Source: Poteriospumella lacustris (lineage: Eukaryota; Sar; Chrysophyceae; Chromulinales; Dinobryaceae). Taken from it: 64,000 nt of DNA. Numbering within the stretch: position 1 is the first letter of the stretch; every line of letters starts with the position of its first letter. Made by a program: the position numbers and the translations under genes. The DNA lies in contig SMOI01000062.1 of assembly GCA_008000375.1 (NCBI GenBank), forward strand, positions 2,147 to 66,146, in the 5' to 3' direction. Positions 50,883-61,487 of the stretch are shown one piece after another. Below the pieces are notes generated by a model. The model had not been told where the DNA came from. It searched no databases and was given only the letters and a program-made list of their open reading frames with translations.

Positions 50883-53866
50883 ATGGAAGAAGAGCGACAC
50901 AGTATCGATCAGGATCTACCGCCGCATTGGTACCGCTACTTCGACGACGACGGTGGGGAGGTAAGGCCACAGCGAACGCATCTCTCTTTGTCCACAGGAG
51001 AATCTCTAACCTTGAATTGTGATGCTGGGTTGCTCAGTACTTCTACAACGACGTAACGGGAGAAACGACGTGGGATCACCCGGCACCGCCGGCGCCGGCG
51101 GTCGATGTGCCAGCGACGAATCCAAACTGGCAGCCTCCGGAGGCCACGACGACTTCTTCCAACCCCTTCAGTGACGAAGACGAGCCTCCAGAGACCTCTC
51201 AGCCCCCGCTGTCTGCCGTGGAGGACGAGGAACGGCCGCCTGAGCCGCTCACGTCGCATCCGACGGAGCCGCCGAGCGACCTGTCGCTGCCGCCACAGGA
51301 GCCCGAGCCAGCTGCTGCCGATCCTGCATCGGAAGGCGGCGAGCCACAGGACCACGAGGCGTCCAATCAGCACGACGCGCCACCCGCCGCGGTCGACGAG
51401 AGCGCTTCGACGTCGGCTCCGATCGCCGCGGCGGCGGAGACGGCGCTCGCACCGTCACCAGCGGCGGCTCCTTCCGACGACGCTGACGCCGCATCGGACA
51501 GCCGCCATTCGTCGGCGACCTCTGCAGCAGGGGAGATAGCTCAGCGGCTTTCACCTGAGGCGCCAGAGGAACAGCGACCCGCCGGCGTCGAGGCCGCCCC
51601 GTCGCCCGCAGCGGTCGTCGTCGACGACGACGACGCTGCTCCCGACGAGACCAGCGACGCCCGTCCACCATCGCCCGCGACCACTGCCGCCTCCTCCAAC
51701 CCCTTCGGCGACGACGACGAGCCGCCGTCCGCTTCGCCGTCGGTGACGCGGCCCGCGTCGATCGCCGTGTCGACGGCGACGTTGACTCGCGGTGTGCCCA
51801 TCGCCCGCCCGCTGAGCTCTGCGAACCCTTTCGGCGACGAGCCCTCGTCCACGCAGAGCACCGACGAGGACGCGGCGGTCATCCCCGTGGCGACGTCCGA
51901 CGACGCGCTGCGCTACCTGGGCGACGCCGTCCCCACCGTCGCGTCGCCCACCGCCGCCGCCGCCGCCGCCGCCCTGTCCGCCTCGGCGCACAACGTGCGC
52001 GTCCCCGTCGAACAGCGACGCGTCGCGCCAGTCGTCGCGGTGCCGGCGGACGCCGACGACTCGTCGATGCTCCAGCACCGCAGCGGTATCGGCGCGCGCG
52101 AGGTGCGGCTCGAGAAGCGCCTCAGCGCCACCGCCACCACCGCGACAGCGATGGCGACAGCGACGGCGACAGCGACCGCCGCCGTCGCGGCGAACCCCTT
52201 CGGCGCCGCCGACGACGGTGCCGCGCCGGGCACCGCCAACCCCTTCGGAGCCGGCCCAGCGGCCGCCGCGTCGCGCCCGTCGAGTGTGCACGTACCGCCG
52301 CCGCCGATGGCGACAGGGCACAGCACCGCGCGGGGCGGCGGCGGCAGCAGCAGCGGCGGCGGCTTCCACCACGTGAACATGGCCGCGGCCCTGTCGAACC
52401 CGTACGCGGACAGCGACAGCGACCGCGTCCACGGCGGCGACAGTCGCGCGCGGCCGTCGCTGCCGCCGCAGCACGCGCACAGCCACACGAACGACGTCGA
52501 CACCCGCCGCGGCCCGTCCACCGCGCGGCCCGTGTCGATGCCTCCGCCGCCGACGCGGCCCAGCGGCCCGAGGCCCAGCCCCTTGGCTGCCGCCTTCGAC
52601 GCGTCCGGCGGCCCCGGGCGGCGCACGGCGCGGCGTACGTCAACAGTCGGTACCACGCCGCCGATGCGCCGGCGCCGGCCGCGACCGGCGCGCGCACCCG
52701 CTGCCACCGCCGCCGCTGCGGCCTGCGACGGCCATGCGCCGCTACACGCCGCCGCCAGCGCCGACCAATCCGCAGACGGCCGCCCGGCGCAGCGTCGCCG
52801 TCGCGCGCTGGGCCAATCGTCCGCCGCGATGAGCGTCGACAACGCGCAGAACAACGCGTACCACCTCGCGCACCCGGTCCACCCCGCCGCCGCCGCCGCG
52901 GCTCCGGCGGCGACCGGACAACGCCCGCTGCCGCCGCCCGTGCCGCCGCGGCGACGACCGCTGCCGCTGACGCCCAGCAACAGCGCCACGCTCTCGACAG
53001 CCACAGCCACAGCGACGGCGGCGGCTCCGTCGTCGTCGTCGTCGTCATCGTCCGCGGCGCGGTCGAGGTTCCCGTTCGCCGAGCAGCTGCAGCGGTAAGT
53101 CGCCTCTGTCTCTGTCTCTGTCTCTCTCTCGTATGTGCCTAACGCTGTGGGCGCTGCAGGCTGGTCACGTGGGGCGTGAAGCCCGCCTTCGCCGAGGCGT
53201 GTCTGCTGGACGCGCAGGGCGACGTCGACGCGGCGCTGGCGCTCGTCCACGAGGCGCTCGTGGCGGCCCTGGCGCACACCGAGCTCACCGCGGGCAGCGT
53301 GGGCCACCAGTGGTACCCGCGCGTCACCGTCTCCATCCGTACGTGTCTCGCTGTGTCCCTCTGTGTCTCGCTGTGTCTCCGTCGCCTCTGACCGTGTCGT
53401 GTCGTGTCGTGTCGTGTCGTGTCGTGCGCTGTGCGCTCTCTCCACAGGCAGCTGGCTGCCCAACTTCATCGAGGCGGGCGACAAGGACTACCACACGGTC
53501 TACGTGCTCCACGTGACGCTGCACTGCGACGACTCGGCGACGACGCACGGGCGGTTCCAGACGTGGCAGCTGCTGTACCGCTACCAGCGCTTCCGCGCGC
53601 TGTACTACGCGCTGCAGCCGCTGCAGGGCCGCGTGCTCGCGCGGCGGCACCACGAGGCGATCGCCGCGGGCATCTACGACGTGCCGGACTTCCCGCTGGC
53701 GGGGCTGGGCGACTGGATGTTCGGCATCAGCGACGAGCAGCGCGACGGCCGCATGGCGCGGCTGCACGCCTGGTGCGAGGCCGTCGTCGTGCACCCGCTG
53801 CTCATGACCTGCGCGGAGATACGCCAGCTCGTGTGGACGTTCTTGGACGTCGACAAACACCTGTAG
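50883..53866 (+). CDS. WW-NPF-UBA-PX endosomal adaptor protein
   Basis: Four exons, 50883-50960, 51038-53094, 53160-53338 and 53448-53866, with introns of 77, 65 and 109 nt; 910 residues after splicing. A WW domain spans residues 11-38 (LPPHWYRYFDDDGGEYFYND, then TTWDHP), split by intron 1. A long disordered Pro/Ala/Ser region follows with five NPF motifs (SNPFSDED, SNPFGDDD, ANPFGDE, ANPFGAA, ANPFGAG), the ligand of EH domains. Exon 3 encodes a UBA-like segment (PAFAEACLLDAQGDVDAALALVHEAL). The C-terminus is a PX domain (YHTVYVLHVTL, WQLLYRYQRFRALYYALQPL, HPLLMTCAEIRQLVWTFL), a phosphoinositide-binding fold. The combination indicates a role in endocytic sorting. Reading through the exon 2 donor would end the protein without PX. 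Confidence 0.82.
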
Positions 53867-54129
53867 CAGCGGTGGCAGGGGCCGGGGGCCGGGGGCCGGG
53901 CAGGCTGCCACACAGGCTCGCGGCTCGCAAGAGAAAATCGCACACGCACGCAACACACACAGCGCTTCATTCCTGCGAGGCCCACAGGCGCCGCAAGGGC
54001 CGCAGGGCGCCCACGACTGATCGCCGGTCGACCAGAGGAGCCTGTACAATGCACCAATTTTGACGAAGCCTCCCGCGGTTTGTGCGTGTGCTATTTCTAT
54101 TTCAGTGACGGCGCTTTGTGTGCCGTGTC

Positions 54130-55095
54130 CTACGGACCTGTGTGGGTACTAGTATGGTCATAGCGAACCGGAGACTGTAACGCCGCGGGCAGCGCCTGTC
54201 GAAACAACGTCGCCCCCTCCAACAGTCGGTCCCGGAGCACGCCACGACGGACCTCCCACGCGTCCAACGGCTGGTTGAACAAGCGGGCTCTGTGGAACAT
54301 GTACCGCATGTCGGTGACCCGGCTCACGTTCCACCGCCCCAGCGGCTGGTTGAAGGACGAGGCTCTGTTGAACATGTGACTCATGTCCGCCACCTGGCTC
54401 ACGTCCCACGCCTCCAGCGGCTGTTTGAACGAATGGGCGCAATGAAACATGCCCGCCATACTGGTGACGCGACGGACGTCCCAGCTGGACAGGGACTGAC
54501 TGAACCGGTCGACGTGGGCGAACATGTTGGCCATGTTGGTCACCTGGCTCACGTCCCACGTGGCCAGCGGCTGGTTGAACGAGCTGGCGCCGGAAAACAG
54601 AAAATGCATATTGGTAACCCGGCCGACGTTCCAGGAGGATAGCGGCTGGTTAAACGAGGAAGCGTCTGCAAACATGCTGTTCATCTTCGTCACTTGACTC
54701 ACGTCCCACGTGTCCAACGGCTGGTTGAAGCGTGTCGCATTGTAGAACATGTGGCCCATCGAGGTGACGTTCCGCACGTCCCAACGGTCGATGCGATCAT
54801 TGAACGTGGTATCTTGAAAGAGCCGAGACATATCCGTGACCTGGCTCACGTCCCAATCGTTGATGTCTCCGTACCGTTGTAAGGCCACCGCTCGTTGACC
54901 GCACCACAGCTGCACTGCCTCTCGTAGCGTATTGTTGTTGAAGAAGCCGAAAGCATAGTCCATAATCATCTGCCGCACGCCAAACGGCAAGATGCGGCCT
55001 CTACAACTTTCGCTGACCGCGCGATAGAGACACAAGTCGACCACCGCCTGGATCGGAGTGCGGGTGAGTGCTTCAGGGGTCGGCATGGCGGACAT
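54130..55095 (-). CDS. BspA-like DUF285 repeat protein
   Basis: An intact 321-residue protein from the ATG at 55095 (MSAMPTPEALTRTPIQ). An N-terminal domain of about 85 residues (VDLCLYRAV..GRILPFGVRQMIMDY..LREAVQLWC..ALQRYGDINDWDVSQVTDM) precedes about eight BspA-type repeats (SSFNQPLSSWNVGRVTNMHFLF). The tail (GVLRDRLLEGATLFRQAL) is non-repetitive. No signal peptide or membrane helix is visible, so a cytosolic scaffold is as likely as a surface role. Divergent from the paralogue at 55542 across a (TCG)30 tract; the same N-domain is in the broken copy at 3197-4770. Confidence 0.88.
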   Translation of the reverse strand: MSAMPTPEALTRTPIQAVVDLCLYRAVSESCRGRILPFGVRQMIMDYAFGFFNNNTLREAVQLWCGQRAVALQRYGDINDWDVSQVTDMSRLFQDTTFNDRIDRWDVRNVTSMGHMFYNATRFNQPLDTWDVSQVTKMNSMFADASSFNQPLSSWNVGRVTNMHFLFSGASSFNQPLATWDVSQVTNMANMFAHVDRFSQSLSSWDVRRVTSMAGMFHCAHSFKQPLEAWDVSQVADMSHMFNRASSFNQPLGRWNVSRVTDMRYMFHRARLFNQPLDAWEVRRGVLRDRLLEGATLFRQALPAALQSPVRYDHTSTHTGP

Positions 55096-55319
55096 TTGGT
55101 TATCTGTGAATGTATGGATGCTATCGGGGAGCTACTCACATGACTATCCAGTTTCCTTCAGTGGCAAGTGTCAGAATGAGAGGGATAAACAGAAGACCTT
55201 ATCCTCATCGATCGGGTTGGGCTGGGAACCGCTGAGAGTCGCACCGAAATAGATCGCACAATTCTCATATTAAATGACGAACACCTGTTGTGCTTTCAAC
55301 ATACAAAAGATGTACATAG

Positions 55320-55411
<92 letters not shown>

Positions 55412-55541
55412 AGTGATCCAAGATCCAACGATCTGGGATCCAAAAAGATCAAAATCCGTCGACGGAGCGGTGCAGGATGCTTCAAAGCGTAATCACAATT
55501 GATTCTTGACGAATCCAATAATAACATTGAAACGTACCAGT
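55096..55541. other. Divergent promoter region with trinucleotide tract
   Basis: Shared upstream region of two DUF285 genes, dominated by the (TCG)30 microsatellite listed separately. The tract's length could influence both promoters. The Arg-run frames it creates on both strands are not genes. Confidence 0.55.
55321..55410. repeat. (TCG)30 microsatellite
   Basis: About 30 uninterrupted TCG units between two divergently transcribed DUF285 genes. A matching (GAC)n tract lies beyond the 3' end of the third DUF285 locus. Confidence 0.97.
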
Positions 55542-56849
55542 ATGGACGCACAGCAGTCTCATCGAACGATCACAGGCACGTCCTTTCAGACGCTGGATCT
55601 GTGTCTGTATCGGCGTGTATCGCAACTGTGCGGAGGCAAAGTCCTGCCTTTTGGGGTTCGGCAACTGATCAAGGACTTTCTGTATCGAGAAATCGACAAT
55701 GGCTGCTCCCTGAACGATGCCGTCAAGCTCTGGTGTGCGGATCGTGACGCTGCGCTGATGCGCTACGGACCGATCGGTGACTGGGACGTGAGTCGCGTGA
55801 CCACTATGGACTGCACGTTCACGGATTGCAAAGACTTCAATGAGGACATCAGTCGGTGGGACGTCAGCAACGTCGTGTCGATGAACGCGTTGTTCTACCA
55901 GGCGACGGCGTTCAACCAGCCGCTGGCCGCCTGGGACGTGTCGAAGGTCCAGTCGATGACCAACATGTTCTACTTCGCCTCCTCCTTCAACCAACCGCTG
56001 GCGTCGTGGGATGTGCGGTCCTTGCGCAACGCCAGCCACATGTTTTACGGCGCGGCCGCCTTCGATCAGCCGCTCGAGACGTGGGCCGTCGGCAGCGTCG
56101 AGGACATGGGCTCGATGTTCTCCCGCGCGGCCTCGTTCAATCAGCCGTTGGATGCCTGGGACGTCAGCCGTGTCCGTTCGATGGGCGCTATGTTCTGTCT
56201 CAGCTCGGCGTTCAACCAGCCGCTGGGGTCGTGGGACATGTCGGCGGTGCGGTCGATGGTGTACATGTTCAGCCACGCGACCGCCTTCAACCAGCCGCTG
56301 GAGCGCTGGGACGTCCGCCACGTGAGCACCATACACTCCATGTTTCAAGAGGCACACGCGTTCAACCAGCCGCTCAACAGCTGGGACCTGTCCAGCGTCA
56401 CCGACACGAGCAGCATGTTCCAGGGCGCCTACGCGTTCAACCAGCCGCTGGATCGGTGGGACGTCCGCGGCGTCACGCGGATGGTGTTCATGTTCGCCAA
56501 CGCCCGCGCCTTCAATCAATCGCTGCAGTCCTGGCAGGTGGGCGCGGTGACGATGATGAACTACATGTTCGCGGAGGCGGCGGCGTTCAACGGCGCGCTC
56601 GACGCGTGGGACGTGTCGCGGGTGGTCAACATGGGTGGCATGTTCCACCGGGCCGCGGCCTTCAACCAGCCGCTGGCGCGATGGAACGTCTCGGCCGTGA
56701 CCACGGTCAGCGACATGTTCAGCGCCGCCGTGTCGTTCAATCAGCCGTTGGAGACGTGGACGTTGGGGCCGACCGTCGACGTGGGCGACATGTTCACCGG
56801 CGTCGCGTATCTGCAACCGGGGCCCCGCGTCAAGTCCGTCGGACCGTGA
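55542..56849 (+). CDS. BspA-like DUF285 repeat protein
   Basis: An intact 435-residue protein. The ATG at 55542 (MDAQQSHRTITGTSF) is used, as the frame upstream starts only with TTG. The N-domain (LDLCLYRRVSQLCGGKVLPF, then GVRQLIKDF.., LNDAVKLWC, ALMRYGPIGDWDVSRVTTM) is followed by about thirteen 23-24-residue repeats (TAFNQPLAAWDVSKVQSMTNMF). The last repeat runs into LETWTLGPTVDVGDMF and a short Pro/Arg tail. No signal peptide. Predicted parallel-beta solenoid, with aromatic and Asn ladders from FNQPL and WDVS. Binding partner unknown. Confidence 0.9.
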   Translation: MDAQQSHRTITGTSFQTLDLCLYRRVSQLCGGKVLPFGVRQLIKDFLYREIDNGCSLNDAVKLWCADRDAALMRYGPIGDWDVSRVTTMDCTFTDCKDFNEDISRWDVSNVVSMNALFYQATAFNQPLAAWDVSKVQSMTNMFYFASSFNQPLASWDVRSLRNASHMFYGAAAFDQPLETWAVGSVEDMGSMFSRAASFNQPLDAWDVSRVRSMGAMFCLSSAFNQPLGSWDMSAVRSMVYMFSHATAFNQPLERWDVRHVSTIHSMFQEAHAFNQPLNSWDLSSVTDTSSMFQGAYAFNQPLDRWDVRGVTRMVFMFANARAFNQSLQSWQVGAVTMMNYMFAEAAAFNGALDAWDVSRVVNMGGMFHRAAAFNQPLARWNVSAVTTVSDMFSAAVSFNQPLETWTLGPTVDVGDMFTGVAYLQPGPRVKSVGP

Positions 56850-57196
56850 ACGGTCGCCATCCTGCGCGGCCATCAAACCGGCGAACGAATCACAGGTGCT
56901 GAACCTGGTCGGAGGCAGAGCGTTGTACCGACGGAGGCGTTATACCGTCGCGGTTTATCGTTGGCAGTGTAGATTGCAGTAGCAGTGTAGATTAGCGATT
57001 ACACCGCATATACTCGAGAAATAAATGGAAACGTGTGAGACGTCAGACGCCCACGGATCCATCAGCAGTGACGCATGGGATTAGCGATTCATTTGGACGA
57101 CCACAACAGTGGTTCGACTGGAAATGGAGCACAAGCCATGCGGGGACAGATGGAGCTGACCGTACGCCAGGCATCTCGATAGACCTGTCGACAACG
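56850..57196. other. Intergenic region between convergent genes
   Basis: No coding support. A short direct repeat (GTAGATTGCAGTAGCAGTGTAG) lies near 56968-56990. Confidence 0.45.
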
Positions 57197-57889
57197 TTAA
57201 TTAACTATCGAATACGCTGTGTCGGAAGCAGGCCTGAGGCTCTCGACGGTCTGACCGGCTGATTCTTTCTGGCCTCGTTCGAGGCGTAACGCAGCGCAGC
57301 TTCCATCGATGCACTGTCGTTCCTCAACGAAGGAGTCGTATCCGACGTAGACACGCGGTCGCGACAAAAGATGTGTCGGAATCGGGTCACCAGGACCATA
57401 CGGCGGATTGGGATGTCGTGCGACTTCCTCTGTCACTAAACGCATCATTTCAGAGGCGGCAAGTGCCTTTTTGCCTTCCGACGAAGGTTCGGCGTCCACT
57501 TGTGCTGTAGCCAAATCGACTATCATGTTTGCCGCATAACTGACGCTGATGTCATCAGGTTGAATCGGGGCAGTATTAGATGGGGTGCATGGTGCCGATG
57601 GTTGATCACTGGCAGAAGTAGTACGGCCAACATTTCTCAAAGATGGTTGTTCCACACCGCGATCACGACTTGGATTAATGGATTGGGCAGTATCGCTCAT
57701 CGTATTTCCCACAAAGGCGGATGGCGATGAGGACAGAGATTTCTCTTCCGGCACAGCATTTCTTTTCCACCAACGGCTAACCTGCTTCATGACTCTAAGG
57801 GATTCCAAGGACAAGGTGCCTGTAGTAGTCCTGTAATTGGGACTTAGTTGTGTTCCATGTGTTCCATGTTGGATGGGATTATGGCGCAT
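57197..57889 (-). CDS. Unknown Ser/Pro-rich protein
   Basis: A 230-residue frame from the ATG at 57889 (MRHNPIQHGTHGTQ). It has VMKQVSRWWKRNAVPEEKSL, a Ser/Thr/Pro-rich middle and a more structured C-terminal part (KALAASEMMRLVTEEVARHP; RPRVYVGYDSFVEERQCIDG). No family recognised. The in-frame sequence above the ATG reaches a CTCAG acceptor-like site at about 57929, so a 5' exon may exist; a candidate ATG frame (MESTASKHRPPSSPDSATD, 58011) lies just upstream. Its 5' flank (57960-58340) is homologous to the 5' flanks of the two array genes below, although the protein is not. Confidence 0.45.
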   Translation of the reverse strand: MRHNPIQHGTHGTQLSPNYRTTTGTLSLESLRVMKQVSRWWKRNAVPEEKSLSSSPSAFVGNTMSDTAQSINPSRDRGVEQPSLRNVGRTTSASDQPSAPCTPSNTAPIQPDDISVSYAANMIVDLATAQVDAEPSSEGKKALAASEMMRLVTEEVARHPNPPYGPGDPIPTHLLSRPRVYVGYDSFVEERQCIDGSCAALRLERGQKESAGQTVESLRPASDTAYSIVN

Positions 57890-58394
57890 TTCTTCGCAGT
57901 CTGGCACTTGTGACAGAGTCTGACTCAAACACTGAGACTAACTAACATCTGTCGGTCTGTCGCAGAGTCAGGGGAGCTGGGAGGGCGGTGCTTGCTCGCG
58001 GTGCTCTCCATGTTAGGCCCATATGTATACGTTCTCCGCTGGCGCTTGTGAAGCACACAACCTATTATGAATGAAGTGTGATCAACGTTGGTAATGCCCA
58101 ACTGAACAAACTGAACCATAAATGAATGGTAATGCGCGCGAACAAAAAGTGCGTTGTGAGGAAGACGTACCAACACACAGAGGTCCGTTCATCCGTGTGG
58201 TAGCCCACACTTACATCCGCAGGTACAACAGGCAGAATCGGCAGATCCCCTCTTAAAGTCCGGTAGATGTGAGGTCTGCCAAATGTGGCGCTTCTGTTGC
58301 TATTGTTATGTTTATCGTCTGATATCGGGTGTAACTTGTGCGTCAAATAGCCTCAGAATCATCTAGTCTACATGAAGCTCTTGACAGGTAGATT
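57890..58394. repeat. Array 5'-flank copy 1
   Basis: 57960-58340 aligns with 59770-60120 and, more weakly, 61560-61930. All share GCTTGTGAAGCA(C/G)ACAACCT, GATCAACGTTG-like and CATCCG..GTACAACAGGCAGA-like blocks. It probably carries promoter elements for the minus-strand genes. Confidence 0.65.
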
Positions 58395-58500
58395 CACGAT
58401 ACGACCAGATTCACACGATGTCATGTATGGTCCTGGTAATCGCCAGCGTCGTTATTTCCTTTGAGGCCTATTTGTCAGCCCACAACCCAATCTCCACCGA
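58395..58500 (-). pseudogene. Remnant of the APC permease 3' end (copy 1)
   Basis: On the minus strand this reads VEIGLWADK, a stop, then ASKEITTLAITRTIHDIV and a stop. It is colinear with the C-terminus of the gene at 63238 (VEIVLCYDKGVSNEMTTPVI, then NRAFENYDIV). Only about the last 33 codons remain. Confidence 0.75.
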
Positions 58501-58788
58501 TCAATAATTCCTAGTTACAGACCGTAAAAGTTGCTCAAGAAAAAGATGTGAAAACAATAACACAGTGAATCATCGGCTGCCATGGCACGGTGCCGGAAAG
58601 GAAAAGAACACAGGCTATCTGATAACGAAGACAGAGAATATCGAAACAAATGGATCTCAACCTCAAGATCGGTAAGACACAAATCGCAAAGGGAAAAGGA
58701 CGAATAGAATGGGAAACAATGGCACACACAAAAACAGCAAAGAAACACGCTCCGTCCCCACACATTACCCGAAGACTCCCCACACACA

Positions 58789-59723
58789 TTATCCCAACTG
58801 GATATTGACGAACTCGACCATTTCGATACGTTTGAATTCATCGATATAGATACGTAAGATCGATGTGAACGCAATCGACTCGGGGGCTCTCAGCATCGGA
58901 ATATCCGACCCCACTTTCTCTTTGAAATACCCAGTGGGACTCACCTCTGATCCATTGGTTGGATCGGAAGTCTGCATACCACTTTGTTCCGCACAGGATG
59001 CGGTGGGTTGAGCATCTGCAACTGTCTCGAACATACCATCGGTGAACAACAACGGATTCACGTCATGGAGACGGGTGAAGTCGACACGAACCTTCATCGT
59101 CAGCAACGTTTTGCTCGTATCGGAACGTGTAAGCAGTTGGGACGACACGACACGCATGATAATATCAGGACAGAGGCTTTTCAACACGGAGAAAAACATG
59201 ACCATCCATTGAAGACCTCTACCACTACCACCGATGTCGCCGATTGCCTTCAGAGGGAAGGACGATTGAAAGCTGGTACTTGTCGGGATAATCAAATACG
59301 CTGTCTTACGCACTCTCATATCGGGTGTGGCAAAGGTTTTGAAGAAGGAAGCGGTGGTGCTGGGGTCCAACATGTTGTAGACATTGGCAAACATCGCGGC
59401 ATATTGACGCCGAATATCCTTCTTGACAATGCGAGGGGCGTAGATGCGACGGCGGTCGCGGATACGGCGCTTTTTCGTATTCGCATTGAGAACAGCGTCT
59501 TTCCCTTCCGGTGTGACAGTGGAAGACTCCTCATCGACATCAAAATCAAAGTCGAAATCCAAATCGTCGTCCTCCTCCTCCTCCACCAGCATCTCCAGCC
59601 ACGAATATTCATCATCCTCCAACATATCTACAACCAAATACAGAAGGTCAGCCACTATATCGTGGTCGTCGATGTGCGTCACATCTCACCACGATTGTTG
59701 AACGGCATCATCGAGTTCGACAT
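58789..59723 (-). CDS. Lineage-specific acidic/basic protein, array copy 1
   Basis: Two exons on the minus strand, 59723-59690 and 59627-58789, with a 62-nt intron (GTGAGAT..TTGTAG); 290 residues. The splice is supported because the unspliced frame has no ATG and the paralogue uses the same sites. The N-terminus MSNSMMPFNNRDMLEDDEYS leads into a run of Glu/Asp (EEEEDDDLDFDFDFDVDEE) and a strongly basic block (TKKRRIRDRRRIYAPRIVKK), then QYAAMFANVYNMLDPST, FFKTF and a moderately conserved C-terminal half (LLTRSDTSKTLLTMKVRVDF). The acidic-then-basic layout suggests a nuclear or chromatin protein, but no known family is recognised. Confidence 0.72.
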
Positions 59724-60159
59724 GTGCAGGACCGGACAGGATTCCAAAAGCACCACTAGAACAGAGTATGTTCCCAAGAGCTTCTACGCTGGGTCACAGC
59801 GTATGTATATGCGAAGGGTGCGTTCTCCGCTTGTGCTTGTGAAGCAGACAACCTATTATGAAGTGTGATCAACGTTGTTGTTGTCCAACTGATGAGTCCA
59901 ATGCGACTGCTATTTTTTTCGTTGTCACCAGCACGGACCAACACACGGTCCGTTCATCCGTGTGAGAGTCCACACTCACATCCGCAGATACAACAGGCAG
60001 AACGGCGGTACCCCTGCTGTAACGGTCCGGTACACGAGGTCTGCCACATCCATCTCTTCCACGGTAGCCACAGGATTGTTATGGGTGTGACTTGTGGGTG
60101 TAACTTGTGCGTCAAATAGCCTCAGAATCATCCACTCTACATGAAGCTCTTGACCGGTA

Positions 60160-60275
60160 GATTCACGATACGACCAGATTCACACGATGTCATGTATGGT
60201 CCTGTTATTCGCTAGGGTCGTTATTTCCTTTGAGGCCTATTTGTCAGACCACAATCCAATCTCCACAGATTAACA
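60160..60275 (-). pseudogene. Remnant of the APC permease 3' end (copy 2)
   Basis: Aligned with 58395-58500 and with the 3' end of the gene at 63238 (shared GATTCACACGATGTCAT, then GTCGTTATTTCCTTTGAGG-like sequence). It is disabled by stops and cannot encode more than a few residues in frame. Confidence 0.72.
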
Positions 60276-60561
60276 ATTCCTAGTTACAGACCGTGCAGGG
60301 TAACAAAAGCTACTTCAGAGAAAGATATGAAAAAAACAGCGAAGCATTGGCTACCGCGGACATTCACAGTACAGGACCGGAAAGGAAAAGAACACAGGCT
60401 ATCTGATAACGAAGACAGAGAATATCGAAACAGATAGATATCAAGAGAGGTAAGACGAAAAGGACAAAGGGAAAAGGACGATTAGAACGGGGCCAACAGA
60501 CCCCGACCACACACAACCAGAAGGCAAACACGCTCTGTCCCCACACAACTCAGAGGCTCAC

Positions 60562-61487
60562 TTACACCAACTGGGCGTCGGTGGAATCGATCATTTCAAT
60601 TCGTTTGAATTCATCGATATAGATACGTAAGATCGATGTGAACGCAATCGACTCGGGGGCTCTCAGCATCGGAATGTCCGACCCCACTTTCTCTTTGAAA
60701 TAGCCAGCAGGACTCACCTCCGATCCATCGGTTGGATCGGAAGTCTGCATACCACTGTGGCCAGCACAGGATGCGGTGGGTTGAGCATCTGCAACTGTCT
60801 CGAACATACCATCAGTGAGCAACAACGGATTCACGTCATGGAGACGGGTGAAGTCGACACGAATCTTCATCGTCAGCAACGTTTTGCTCGTATCGGAGCG
60901 TGTAAGCAGTTGGGACGACACGATGCGCATAATATTGTCAGGGCAGAGACTTTTCAAGACAGAGAAGAACATGATCGTCCATTGTAGACCCCCACCACCA
61001 CCGATGTCGCCGATCACATCGTGAGGGAAGGACGATTGAAAGCTGGCACTAGTTGGCAGATTCAAATGTGCTGCCTTTCGCACTCTCATATGGGGGATGG
61101 CAAACGTCTTGAAGAAGGAAGAGATGGTGCTGGGGTCCAACATGTTGTAGACATTGGCAAACATCGCGGCATATTGACGCCGAATGTCCTTCTTGACAAT
61201 GCGAGGGGCGTAGATGCGACGGCGGTCGCGGATACGGCGCTTTTTCGTATTCGCATTGAGAACAGCGTCTTTCCCTTCCGGTGTGACAGTGGAAGACTCC
61301 TCATCGACATCAAAATCAAAGTCGAAATCCAAATCGTCGTCCTCCTCCTCCTCCACCAGCATCTCCAGCCACGAATATTCATCATCCTCCAACATATCTG
61401 CAACCAAATACAGAACATTAGCAATTATAACGTGGTCGTCGATGTGCGTCAAATCTCACCACTGTACGGCATCATCGAGTTCGACAT
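60562..61487 (-). CDS. Lineage-specific acidic/basic protein, array copy 2
   Basis: Two exons, 61487-61460 and 61397-60562, with a 62-nt intron ending TTGCAG; 287 residues (MSNSMMPYSDMLEDDEYSWL). It is a tandem paralogue of 58789-59723. The acidic run, basic block and QYAAMFANVYNMLD segment are identical in protein, and over about 260 bases nearly identical in DNA (one difference seen). The flanking coding parts differ at about one residue in eight (for example KTFAIPHMRVRKAAHLNLP against KTFATPDMRVRKTAYLIIP). Copies this uneven suggest gene conversion or strong constraint on the core. Function unknown. Confidence 0.72.

Noticed and set aside
51913-53484. 523-codon minus-strand frame opposite the WW/PX gene
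   Set aside because: Low-complexity shadow that also runs through three introns of the real gene; no motif.
55274-55551. Poly-arginine proteins on both strands at the TCG tract
   Set aside because: Produced by the microsatellite alone.
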